Shown: positions 1 to 7,507 of the stretch, piece after piece
Position numbering within the stretch: the first letter of the stretch is position 1
How the letters are laid out: the number at the start of each line of letters is the position of its first letter
Assembly (NCBI RefSeq): GCF_028737315.1
Contig: NZ_JAQZAO010000010.1
Coordinates: 1 to 64,000, forward strand
Length of the DNA: 64,000 bases
Direction of reading: 5' to 3'
Origin: Actinomycetospora lemnae
GTDB lineage: Bacteria; Actinomycetota; Actinomycetes; Mycobacteriales; Pseudonocardiaceae
Position numbers and translations under genes: made by a program
The notes under the pieces: model-generated
The model's database searches: none
What the model was told of the DNA's origin: nothing
The model's input: the letters and a program-made list of their open reading frames with translations, nothing else

Positions 1-1
1 C

Positions 2-931
2 GGCCTCCTGGCCCTCGTCGCGATCGTCGTGCACGCCGTCCGCGGGTCGTACCCGCGACAGCTGTTCGACCTGATCATGGGCTTCGACCGCTGGGTCCTG
101 CGCGTCGCGGCCTACGTGTTCCTGACGACGGACCGCTACCCGCCCTTCGTGCTCGAGCCGGGACCGCGCGAGCCGGGCGCACCCGCGACGACGGCGCCCT
201 CGCCCGCACCGTCGCCGCGTCCGGGCTGGACGGTGGGCCCGGTCCTGGGGCTCGCCCTCGGCGCGGTGCTGTGCCTCGGCGCGGTGGCGCCGGTGGTCGG
301 CGGGGTGACCGGGCTGGCGACCGACGCGGCGGGCCGCGACGCCACCGGCTACCTCACCACCCCGCCGACGGTCGTGACGGGCACGGGGTACGCGGTGCGG
401 TCCCCGGAGCTGCTGCTCGACCCGACCGAGCCGACGTCGTTCTCGCCCGGCGCCGCGCTGGGCGACGTGCGGGTGCGGGCCGCCGCGCTCGAGCCGGGAC
501 GCCCGGTGTTCCTCGGGATCGCCCCGCGCGACGCGGCCGACCGCTACCTCGCCGGCGTGGCCGTCGGCACGGTCGCCGAGGGCCGGGACGGCGACACGCG
601 GCCGCGTGTGGTCGAGCAGCCCGGCGGACCGCCGCCCGAGCAGCCCGCCGCCGCCGGCATCTGGGCCGCACAGACCTCGGGTCCGGGGACGCAGACCCTG
701 ACGTGGCGCCCGACGCCGGGCGACTGGGTGCTCGTCGTGCTCCAGCCCGACGGTCGCCCCGGGATCGACGTGGCCGCGGACGCCGGGGCCACCGTGCCCG
801 GCCTGCGAGCCCTCTCGCTGGCCCTGCTCGCCGCGGGCGCGGTGCTGGTCGCACTCGGGGCGACCGCGGTGACCGTGGCCGTGGCGACGGCGCACCGTCG
901 GGGACGGCCGACGGGCGAGCCGACGGCCTGA
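2..931 (+). CDS. DUF4389 membrane protein, 5' end cut by window edge
   Basis: The reading frame is open to the left edge, so the first visible GTG at 29 is probably internal. The N-terminal stretch (FDLIMGFDRWVLR, then YVFLTTDRYPPF) is the signature end of DUF4389 membrane proteins. A Pro/Ala linker and one hydrophobic segment follow (about window residues 75-100), then an extracytoplasmic-looking beta-rich domain, and a final hydrophobic helix before an Arg-rich tail. Function is unknown. It ends in a strong hairpin and shows no visible link to the genes that follow. Confidence 0.7.
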   Translation, partial: GLLALVAIVVHAVRGSYPRQLFDLIMGFDRWVLRVAAYVFLTTDRYPPFVLEPGPREPGAPATTAPSPAPSPRPGWTVGPVLGLALGAVLCLGAVAPVVGGVTGLATDAAGRDATGYLTTPPTVVTGTGYAVRSPELLLDPTEPTSFSPGAALGDVRVRAAALEPGRPVFLGIAPRDAADRYLAGVAVGTVAEGRDGDTRPRVVEQPGGPPPEQPAAAGIWAAQTSGPGTQTLTWRPTPGDWVLVVLQPDGRPGIDVAADAGATVPGLRALSLALLAAGAVLVALGATAVTVAVATAHRRGRPTGEPTA

Positions 932-933
932 GA

Positions 934-981
934 CGGACGACGGCCCCGCCTCCCCTGACGGGGAGGCGGGGCCGTCGTCCG
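934..981. terminator. Bidirectional hairpin terminator
   Basis: A perfect 22-bp inverted repeat (934-955 with 960-981) around a 4-nt loop TGAC lies between two convergent genes. The stem is very GC-rich and there is no clear U-tract on either side, as is common in actinomycetes. Confidence 0.85.
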
Positions 982-992
982 AGCGGGGCCGG

Positions 993-1787
993 CTACCAGA
1001 GCTCCCCCTCGGCAGCGTCGCCCGGCACGGCCTCGCACAGCTCGTCGAGGACCGGCCCGCCGGCGTGGACGGGTTCGAGACCCGTGAGCTGGAAGCGCAG
1101 GACCTCGCGGGTGGGCCCGGGCCCGTCGAGGCGCCACCCGAGGATGCCGGTGCTCGGCACGGTCAGGCCGTGGAACGTGCGGTGCTCGAGGATCTCCGCG
1201 CCGAAGGGCACGTCGCGGAAGAAGCCGGTGCGGTCGGGGTCGCCCCAGCGGACGGTGGTGATCCGGCGGGGCAGGCCGCCGCGGTGCAGGGTGAGGCGCA
1301 CCTCGACCGGGGCCCCCGCGACCGCGAACGCGACGGAGGCCGTGTCGCGGTCCTCGACGCTCCAGCGGGCGTGCTCCGCGGGGAGCAGCACCGGGGGCAC
1401 CCACATCGCGCTCAGTGCGGCGTGCGCGAGGTCGGCCCGCGCGAGGTCCGGGCCGACCAGCGCGGGGTGCACGCCCAGGCCGAGCACGGTCGTGGCGCGC
1501 CGCGCGCGGCCCGCGACCCAGGAGTCGACGACGCGCAGTCCCCCGGCCACCCGCACCTCGCGGAAGTAGCCGTGGGTCGGCAGCGTCACCTCGTGCCCGC
1601 GGTAGGGCCACCAGGTGCGGCCGACGCGCACGACGCCCCGGGTGCGCAGGCGCGCACCGATCACGTCGCGGGCCGACGGCGCCACCGAGTGGTCCCGGTA
1701 CCGCGCCGCGATCGCCGGGTGGGTGTCGGGCTCCTCCTCGAGCACCGGCCCCGTGCCCTGGGCCCGCCGCTCGTCCGTCGCCACCAT
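993..1787 (-). CDS. Conserved hypothetical protein, possibly DUF6544-like
   Basis: 264 aa from an ATG at 1787, chosen because GGAGGAGGA sits just upstream; the frame stays open further upstream but without a better start. The protein is soluble, with no signal peptide or membrane helix. It has a Trp/Arg-rich beta pattern (RVGRTWWPYRGHEVT, GDPDRTGFFRDVPFG, ILGWRLDGPGPTREVLRFQ) resembling proteins annotated DUF6544/DUF6920. That assignment is from memory and weak. It is divergent from the CBS gene at 1946, with a DosR-like box between them. Confidence 0.55.
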   Translation of the reverse strand: MVATDERRAQGTGPVLEEEPDTHPAIAARYRDHSVAPSARDVIGARLRTRGVVRVGRTWWPYRGHEVTLPTHGYFREVRVAGGLRVVDSWVAGRARRATTVLGLGVHPALVGPDLARADLAHAALSAMWVPPVLLPAEHARWSVEDRDTASVAFAVAGAPVEVRLTLHRGGLPRRITTVRWGDPDRTGFFRDVPFGAEILEHRTFHGLTVPSTGILGWRLDGPGPTREVLRFQLTGLEPVHAGGPVLDELCEAVPGDAAEGELW

Positions 1788-1896
1788 CGTGTCCTCCTCC
1801 GTCGCGCTCTGCGTGGCCCCCAGCGTCGGTCGCGGGACGGGGGCGCCGGCAGGGCCGGCGGCGTCGTGTGGTGACCCCGGGCGGCCTGTCATCTCC

Positions 1897-1910
1897 GGGC
1901 CCTCCGGCCC
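1897..1910. promoter_or_regulatory. DosR-like box, exact match
   Basis: GGGCC-CTCC-GGCCC followed by T fits GGGNC-N4-GNCCC exactly. It lies 36 nt before the CBS gene start (1946) and 110 nt before the divergent gene start (1787). Confidence 0.65.
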
Positions 1911-1945
1911 TGCTCGCACCGATCGCGCCCGACGACCGTCGGGTC

Positions 1946-2404
1946 ATGACCACGCCGCCCGTGACCACCGCGACCAGCGCCGCGAGCGCCCCGCCCGAGG
2001 CCCTCGACGACGACCAGCCGGTGGGTTTCCTCATGGGTCCGCTCGCGCCGCTCGAGGTGCCGGCCACCACCCGGGTGAGCACCGCCCTGCACCGGCTGCG
2101 CGCGCTCGGCACCGACCACCTGGTGGTCCGCGGGCACGGGCCGGTGCGGGCCGTGAGCGAGGTCGACCTCCTGCGCCACCTGCTCGACGGCGGGGCCCGA
2201 CCCGCACGTCAGCTGGACACGGTCGGCGCGCTCGCGACGCGCGTGCCGACGGTCGCGCCCACGGTGCGCCGGTCGCGGGCCGCGGAGCTGATGCTCGCCG
2301 AGGGCCACGCGCTGCTGATCGTCGTCGCCGACGGCGAGCCGTGCGGCGTCCTCGACGCCCGGACGCTGCTGCGCAGCGTGGCGGAGCGCTTCCGCCGGCG
2401 GTGA
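1946..2404 (+). CDS. CBS-domain protein
   Basis: 152 aa, soluble. After a ~28-residue Ala/Thr-rich leader it carries two CBS-like repeats (about residues 30-80 and 90-148), seen as two beta-alpha-beta units ending VVRGHGPVRAVSEVDLLRHLL and LIVVADGEPCGVLDARTLLRSV. Stand-alone CBS pairs usually bind adenosyl ligands and sense energy state. No catalytic domain is attached. A DosR-like box lies 36 nt upstream of the ATG, close enough to cover a promoter or imply a very short leader. Confidence 0.75.
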   Translation: MTTPPVTTATSAASAPPEALDDDQPVGFLMGPLAPLEVPATTRVSTALHRLRALGTDHLVVRGHGPVRAVSEVDLLRHLLDGGARPARQLDTVGALATRVPTVAPTVRRSRAAELMLAEGHALLIVVADGEPCGVLDARTLLRSVAERFRRR

Positions 2405-2405
2405 C

Positions 2406-2443
2406 CCCCTGGCGGTTCCCCGTCCCCGAGCCGCCCTCAGGGG
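2406..2443. terminator. Candidate hairpin terminator between convergent genes
   Basis: CCCCTGGCGG (2406-2415) pairs with 2431-2443 with a small bulge. It sits between the convergent ends at 2404 and 2437 and overlaps the minus-strand stop codon. Confidence 0.45.
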
Positions 2444-3231
2444 AACAGGCGGAGCGCCGCGTGCCCGACCCCGGTCTCGTGCTCCGCGGCGGCGAGCGTC
2501 GCGGCCCGGACCGCGGCGTCGTCGAAGGCCTCGACGTGCGCCTCGACCTGCAGTCCGCGCAGGGCGGCCTCGACGACCGCCCGCTCGAGCACGACGCCGG
2601 CCAGCACGGCCTCGCGCACGCCGTCGACGTGGGTGCACACCGCCAGCACGGGGTCGCGGCGCCACGGCAGATCCAGCGTGAGGGTGTCGGCCGGGACGGT
2701 CGCCGGGGTCCGCCAGGCCGGGACGCCGTCGCGGGTCGGTCCGTTGAGCAGGTGCAGCCAGGCCCCGCGGGAGGCCGCGGCGTGGGCGACGTCCACGACG
2801 CGCGACGCGTCGGCCGGCGCGGCGTAGCGCGGCGAGGCCGCACCGCCCGGGCGGCGGTCGACCCGCCGGCGGACCAGGTCCATCGGGGTCGCGGGGCGGC
2901 GCCGCGTCGCGGACACCGCGGCGAGCGGCCGCGCGTCGGCGTCGGTGGCGACGACCGTGCGGGGCGCCCACCCGAAGGAGCGCAGGGCGTTCTCCACGGC
3001 CCCGACGAGGCGGCCGGCGTGCACCAGCACGTGGTGCGCCGGGACGTCCGCCGGAGACGGGGCTCGACCGTGGAGAGCCGCCGGGTCGAGGGTGAGCTCG
3101 ACCCGGCGGTCGCGCACCGACACCGCGCACGCGGGCGCCCCCGGCTCGGCCAGGGGCTCCAGGGCGTGCAGCAGGGCAGCGACCTCCGTGGGGCTCCACC
3201 GCTCGGACGACCGGGTACGCGTCGCGCTCAT
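2437..3231 (-). CDS. Degenerate Acg/Rv2032-like nitroreductase-fold protein
   Basis: 264 aa. Its order of elements parallels the Acg family: a helical start (VAALLHALEPL), RVELTLDP, then LVGAVENALRSFGWAPRTVVAT in the position of the family's CGAALHHLRLALAARGW segment, then an RRRPATPMDLVRRRVDRRP block. The family's FMN-binding S-x-x-N-(T/S)-Q-P-W motif, intact in the paralogues at 25912 and 34273, is missing, and the C-terminal half is short. It may have lost flavin binding or be a decoy/partner subunit. It is divergent from the CBS-Usp gene at 3360 and shares an intergenic box. Confidence 0.6.
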   Translation of the reverse strand: MSATRTRSSERWSPTEVAALLHALEPLAEPGAPACAVSVRDRRVELTLDPAALHGRAPSPADVPAHHVLVHAGRLVGAVENALRSFGWAPRTVVATDADARPLAAVSATRRRPATPMDLVRRRVDRRPGGAASPRYAAPADASRVVDVAHAAASRGAWLHLLNGPTRDGVPAWRTPATVPADTLTLDLPWRRDPVLAVCTHVDGVREAVLAGVVLERAVVEAALRGLQVEAHVEAFDDAAVRAATLAAAEHETGVGHAALRLFP

Positions 3232-3287
3232 GCCTGGACCGTGCCCGGGTGCGCGGGCGCGCCCCAGGGCCGGACGTCACCGTCGTC

Positions 3288-3301
3288 GGGCCCTCCGTGC
3301 C
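3288..3301. promoter_or_regulatory. DosR-like box, one mismatch
   Basis: GGGCC-CTCC-GTGCC lies between divergent genes starting at 3231 and 3360, 57 and 58 nt away. Confidence 0.45.
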
Positions 3302-3359
3302 CCCGGCACCCGGTCCGGTGGCCCTGCCGCGGCCGTGGGAACCCTCGGACGATCGCGGC

Positions 3360-4238
3360 ATGGACACCGCCTCCGGCCCGCGCAGGGCCCGCGACCTCAT
3401 GACCAGCCCCGTGCTCACGGTGCCGCCCGACGCGCCCCGCGCGGCCGTCGCGGCGCTGCTCGTGTCCCACGGCATCGCGTCGGCCCCCGTCGTCGACGCC
3501 CGCGGCCGCCTGCTCGGCGTCGTGGACGAGCGGCGGCTCGTCGGGGCCGCCGACGACGCGCCCGCCGCGGAGCTGATGACCCACGTCCCCACCGCCGACC
3601 CCGACACCCCGGTCGACGAGCTCGTGGACCGCCTCCTCGACGCCGGCTGCCGTGCCGTGCCGATCCTCCGGGAGGAGATCCCGGTCGGTGTCGTCAGCCG
3701 GCGCGACGTGCTGCGCCGCGTGGCCCGCGGCGAGCTGGACGTGCACGGGTCGCACGTCGCGGCGGATGCGCCCGTGGTCGTGGGCGTGGACGGGTCCGAC
3801 GAGTCCGTGCAGGCCCTGCGCTGGGCGGCCGGGGTCGCGCAGGCGGAGGGAGTACCGCTGGTGGCCCTCACCGCCTCCGGCCCGCCCGACCTCTACGGCA
3901 CCACCGGCGACCTCGCGCAGGCCGCACGCCGGCTGTTGGAGGGCGCGGTGCGTCGCGCGCTCGGCGACGACGCCGCGGAGCGGGTCCGGCTGAGACTGGA
4001 GGTCCGCGAGGGCCGGCCCGCGCGCGTGCTGCTGCGCGCGAGCGAGGACGCCCGCATGCTCGTGCTCGGCACCCGCCACGTCGAGGGCCTGGGCGACCCG
4101 CCCGGGGGCTCGGTGACGGCACGGCTGGTCAGCCGCGCCTGGTGCCCGGTCGTCGCCGTGGTGCCGGTGCCGGAGCACGCGCCGGCCGGACACGCGGCGG
4201 ACGCGGTCAGCGCCGGCTGGGGTGGTCAGGCCCGGTGA
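3360..4238 (+). CDS. CBS-CBS-UspA fusion protein
   Basis: 292 aa. A tandem CBS pair (about residues 10-125: ARDLMTSPVLTVPPD ... ELMTHVPTADPDTPVDELV ... VGVVSRRDVLRRVARGEL) is fused to one UspA domain (about 138-270, starting APVVVGVDGSDESVQALRWA). The Usp nucleotide loop is altered (GTRHVEGLGDPPGGS instead of G-x2-G-x9-GS). Both parts of such proteins typically bind adenine nucleotides, so an ATP/AMP-sensing role is likely. Its 3' end overlaps the convergent gene at 4207-4809 by 32 nt. Confidence 0.85.
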   Translation: MDTASGPRRARDLMTSPVLTVPPDAPRAAVAALLVSHGIASAPVVDARGRLLGVVDERRLVGAADDAPAAELMTHVPTADPDTPVDELVDRLLDAGCRAVPILREEIPVGVVSRRDVLRRVARGELDVHGSHVAADAPVVVGVDGSDESVQALRWAAGVAQAEGVPLVALTASGPPDLYGTTGDLAQAARRLLEGAVRRALGDDAAERVRLRLEVREGRPARVLLRASEDARMLVLGTRHVEGLGDPPGGSVTARLVSRAWCPVVAVVPVPEHAPAGHAADAVSAGWGGQAR

Positions 4239-4809
4239 AGCGGCGCCACGCCTCGTCCCACGCCCGCAGCCGGGCCCGGTCGAGCAGCCAGCGCAGGCCG
4301 GCGAGGAGGGCCGCCGAGAGCAGGAGGTCGCCGAGCAGGATGACGAGCGCGGTCGCGACACCCTGGGTGACGGGGAGGCCGGGGTCCATCGGCTCGCCGG
4401 TGGGCCGGTCGGCGGCGTCCACCCACAGCACCCGGGTGTCACCGGGCCGGGCCCGCTCGGGGACCCGCACGACCGCCTCACGGGTGGTGCCGTCCGCGGC
4501 GGTCCACCGGACGGGCGCGCGCACCTCGTCCACGACCACGTCGGGACGGCGCGACACCTGACGCGGGTCCGCCATCACCTCGCCGACGACCTGGTGACGC
4601 TCGGCCCGTTGCGCGGCGACCTGCGGTGCCAGGTCCGCCGTCACCTGGCTACCGACGGCCAGCGCCACGGGCACCGCGAGCAGACCGACGAGCAGCAGCA
4701 CCCAGCGCGCCGCCACCTCGACGCGGTCACTGCGCCGCCGCAGCGTCGAGCGCTTCGGCACGAACAGCCCGATCGCGCGGTGCACCGCTCCTGTCCCCGT
4801 CGTGCTCAC
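4207..4809 (-). CDS. Rv1733c-like two-helix membrane protein
   Basis: 200 aa from a GTG at 4809 with GGAGGAGG upstream. Topology: a basic N-terminus (RSTLRRRSDRVEVAARW), TM1 about residues 32-52, an extracytoplasmic region about 55-140 (PVRWTAADGT, RPGDTRVLWVDAADRP), TM2 about 150-172, and a basic tail LRAWDEAWRRFTGP. This is the layout of mycobacterial Rv1733c, a DosR-regulated protein of unknown function. A same-length paralogue lies at 32917-33519. It is divergent from cydA and probably under the box at 4931. Confidence 0.75.
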   Translation of the reverse strand: MSTTGTGAVHRAIGLFVPKRSTLRRRSDRVEVAARWVLLLVGLLAVPVALAVGSQVTADLAPQVAAQRAERHQVVGEVMADPRQVSRRPDVVVDEVRAPVRWTAADGTTREAVVRVPERARPGDTRVLWVDAADRPTGEPMDPGLPVTQGVATALVILLGDLLLSAALLAGLRWLLDRARLRAWDEAWRRFTGPDHPSRR

Positions 4810-4930
4810 CGTGGCCGCCTCCTCCGTCGATGCGGGACGGAGTCGAGCGTGGGCGGGCGCAGGGGCCGTCGGCACGGGCGGCGGGCCCGTCCCCGACGGG
4901 CGGTCGGCCCGTCCGTCGGGGACCACCGGC

Positions 4931-4944
4931 AGGACCTTCGACCC
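4931..4944. promoter_or_regulatory. DosR-like box, one mismatch
   Basis: AGGAC-CTTC-GACCC followed by T lies in the 216-nt gap between the Rv1733c-like gene (start 4809) and cydA (start 5026). Its position 81 nt before cydA suits control of the bd oxidase operon. Confidence 0.6.
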
Positions 4945-5025
4945 TGATCATGAGCGGGCCCGCCCCGGCACCGTTCCTGCCGATCCCCGCGTCCGGTGCG
5001 GGGCAGGACGCGGGAGGCCCCCGAG

Positions 5026-6426
5026 ATGGCGCTGGACCTGGCGCGCTGGCAGTTCGGCGTGACGACCGTCTACCACTTCCTGTTCGTGCCGCTGACGATC
5101 GGCCTGTCGCTGCTGGTCGCGGGCATGCAGACCGCCTGGGTCCGCACCGGCGACGAGCGCTGGCTGCGGATGACGAAGTTCTGGGGCAAGCTCTTCCTGA
5201 TCAACTTCGCCATGGGCGTGGTGACCGGGATCGTCCAGGAGTTCCAGTTCGGGATGAACTGGAGCGACTACAGCCGCTTCGTCGGCGACGTCTTCGGGGC
5301 ACCGCTGGCGATCGAGGGGCTGCTCGCCTTCTTCCTCGAGTCGACCTTCCTCGGCCTGTGGATCTTCGGGTGGGGCCGGCTGCCGAAGAAGGTGCACCTG
5401 GCCACCATCTGGGCCGCCGCGATCGGCACCCTGCTCTCGGCCTACTTCATCCTCGCGGCCAACTCGTGGATGCAGCACCCGGTCGGGTCCTGGGTCAACC
5501 CGGTCACCGGGCGCGCCGAGCTCACCGACTTCGGCGCGGTCCTGACGAACTCCACCGCGGTCGGCGCCTTCACCCACACCATCACCGCGGCGTTCCTCAC
5601 CGCCGGCATGTTCGTCCTGGGCATCTCGGCCTGGCACCTGGCGCGGGGGAACGAGACGCGGGTGTTCCGCTCCTCGCTGCGCCTGGCGCTGGTGACCGTG
5701 CTCGTCGCCGGCGTCGGCACGGTGGTCACCGGCGACGTGCAGGCCCGCCTCATGACCGAGCAGCAGCCGATGAAGATGGCCGCCGCCGAGGCCCTGTGGG
5801 ACACGAGCTCGCCGGCGTCGTTCTCGCTGTTCACCATCGGCAGCCTCGACGGCTCGCAGGAGGTCTGGAGCGTCCGCGTGCCGAAGGTGCTCTCCTTCAT
5901 GGCCACCGGTGACCCCGACGGCACGGTCGAGGGGATCAACGACGTCCAGCGGGCCTCCGAGGCGCAGTTCGGACCGGGCGACTACCGGCCCAACGTGCCC
6001 GTCGCCTACTGGACCTTTCGCGTCATGATCGGCTTCGGCGCCCTCGCGATGCTCCTCGCGCTGGCCGGTCTGTGGCTGCAGCGCGGGGGTCGCGTGCCCG
6101 CGTCGCGGTGGTTCACCTGGGCGGCGCTGGCCGGCATCGGGTTCCCGGTCGTCGCCAACGCCGTCGGCTGGATCTTCACCGAGATGGGCCGCCAGCCGTG
6201 GGTCGTGTACGGCACCCTGCGGACCGCCGACGGCGTCAGCCCCTCGGTCGGCGCCGCCACCGTCGCCACCTCGCTGATCGTGTTCACCGTGCTCTACGGC
6301 GTGCTCGCCGTGGTCGAGGTGACCCTGCTCGTCCGCTACGCCCGCAAGGGGCCCGACCCCCTGCCCTCGCCCGACGAGGACGCGCCGAGCACGCCGGCGC
6401 CGCGTCCGCTCGCCGTCGCGTACTGA
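5026..6426 (+). CDS. cydA: Cytochrome bd ubiquinol/menaquinol oxidase subunit I
   Basis: 466 aa integral membrane subunit of the bd-type terminal oxidase, which oxidises quinol and reduces O2 at high affinity. The haem ligands are recognisable: His17 (VYHFLFVPLT), His184 (GAFTHTITAAF) and Met387 within GWIFTEMGRQPW, the CydA hallmark. The ATG at 5026 follows GGGAGG. The Q-loop looks short, as in Gram-positive CydA. It is first in a cydA-cydB-cydDC operon, 31 nt before cydB. Confidence 0.97.
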   Translation: MALDLARWQFGVTTVYHFLFVPLTIGLSLLVAGMQTAWVRTGDERWLRMTKFWGKLFLINFAMGVVTGIVQEFQFGMNWSDYSRFVGDVFGAPLAIEGLLAFFLESTFLGLWIFGWGRLPKKVHLATIWAAAIGTLLSAYFILAANSWMQHPVGSWVNPVTGRAELTDFGAVLTNSTAVGAFTHTITAAFLTAGMFVLGISAWHLARGNETRVFRSSLRLALVTVLVAGVGTVVTGDVQARLMTEQQPMKMAAAEALWDTSSPASFSLFTIGSLDGSQEVWSVRVPKVLSFMATGDPDGTVEGINDVQRASEAQFGPGDYRPNVPVAYWTFRVMIGFGALAMLLALAGLWLQRGGRVPASRWFTWAALAGIGFPVVANAVGWIFTEMGRQPWVVYGTLRTADGVSPSVGAATVATSLIVFTVLYGVLAVVEVTLLVRYARKGPDPLPSPDEDAPSTPAPRPLAVAY

Positions 6427-6457
6427 CCCCCGGCGACCCGGGAGAAGTGAGGACATC

Positions 6458-7507
6458 GTGTTCGGCCTCGCGCTGACCGACATCTGGTTCCTGCTCATCG
6501 CCCTGCTCTGGACGGGCTACTTCGTCCTCGAGGGCTTCGACTTCGGCGTCGGCGCCCTGCTGACCCTGCTGGGCCGCGACGAGGTCGACCGCCGCCGGGT
6601 CGTCAACACCATCGGCCCGCTCTGGGACGGCAACGAGGTGTGGCTGCTCGTGGCCGGCGGCGCGACCTTCGCGGCGTTCCCCGAGTGGTACGCGAGCCTG
6701 TTCTCGGGGTTCTACCTGGCGCTGCTGGTGCTGCTGGTCGCCCTCATCGGACGCGGGGTGGCCTTCGAGTACCGCGGGAAGGTCGACGACGACACGTGGC
6801 GCCGACGGTGGGACGCCGTCATCGTCGCGACCTCGGCGATCCCCGCGCTGCTGTGGGGCGTGGCGTTCGCCAACATCGTCGCGGGGGTCCCGCTCGACGC
6901 CCAGCACGAGTACACCGGCACGCTGCTGACGCTGCTCAACCCCTACGCGCTGCTCGGCGGCCTGACCACGCTGCTCGTGTTCCTGCTCCACGGCGCGGTG
7001 TTCGTCGCGCTGAAGACCGACGGCGAGCTGCGCCGGCGGGCCCACCGCCTGGCCCTGCGCCTCGGGCTGGGCGCGGTGCCGGTGGCCGCCGGCTTCCTGG
7101 TCTGGACCGAGCTCGCCCACGGCGGCGGCTGGACGTGGATCAGCGCGGTCGTCGCGGCCGTGGCCCTCGTCGGCGCGGTCCTGCTGGTCGGGCGGCAGCG
7201 CGAGGGCTGGGCGTTCACGCTGACCGCGGCGACGATCGTGGCCACGACGGTGACGCTGTTCGGCTCCCTCTACCCCGCGGTCCTGCCGTCGTCCACCGAC
7301 CCGGCCGGCACGCTCACGACGACCAACGCCGCCTCGACGCCGTACACGCTGCAGATCATGACCTGGGTCGCGCTCGCGGTGACCCCGGTCGTGCTGGCCT
7401 ACCAGGCCTGGAGCTACTGGGTGTTCCGCCGGCGCCTGACCCGCGACGACATCCCGCCGGCCACCGGCCTGCCCCCGCGCGAGCGGCGGCCGCGGGTGCC
7501 GCGGTGA
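6458..7507 (+). CDS. cydB: Cytochrome bd oxidase subunit II
   Basis: 349 aa with about eight to nine predicted membrane helices. The N-terminus (WFLLIALLWTGYFVLEGFDFGVGAL) and GPLWDGNEVWLLVAGGATFAAFPEWYA are CydB hallmarks. It partners CydA in the quinol oxidase. The start is GTG. Its stop overlaps the start of cydDC (GTGA at 7504-7507), indicating translational coupling. Confidence 0.97.
   Translation: MFGLALTDIWFLLIALLWTGYFVLEGFDFGVGALLTLLGRDEVDRRRVVNTIGPLWDGNEVWLLVAGGATFAAFPEWYASLFSGFYLALLVLLVALIGRGVAFEYRGKVDDDTWRRRWDAVIVATSAIPALLWGVAFANIVAGVPLDAQHEYTGTLLTLLNPYALLGGLTTLLVFLLHGAVFVALKTDGELRRRAHRLALRLGLGAVPVAAGFLVWTELAHGGGWTWISAVVAAVALVGAVLLVGRQREGWAFTLTAATIVATTVTLFGSLYPAVLPSSTDPAGTLTTTNAASTPYTLQIMTWVALAVTPVVLAYQAWSYWVFRRRLTRDDIPPATGLPPRERRPRVPR

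Noticed and set aside
1850-1866. GGGCC-GGCG-GCGTC as a second box upstream of 1787
   Set aside because: The right half-site fails at two of four fixed positions, and the sequence is ordinary GC-rich filler.
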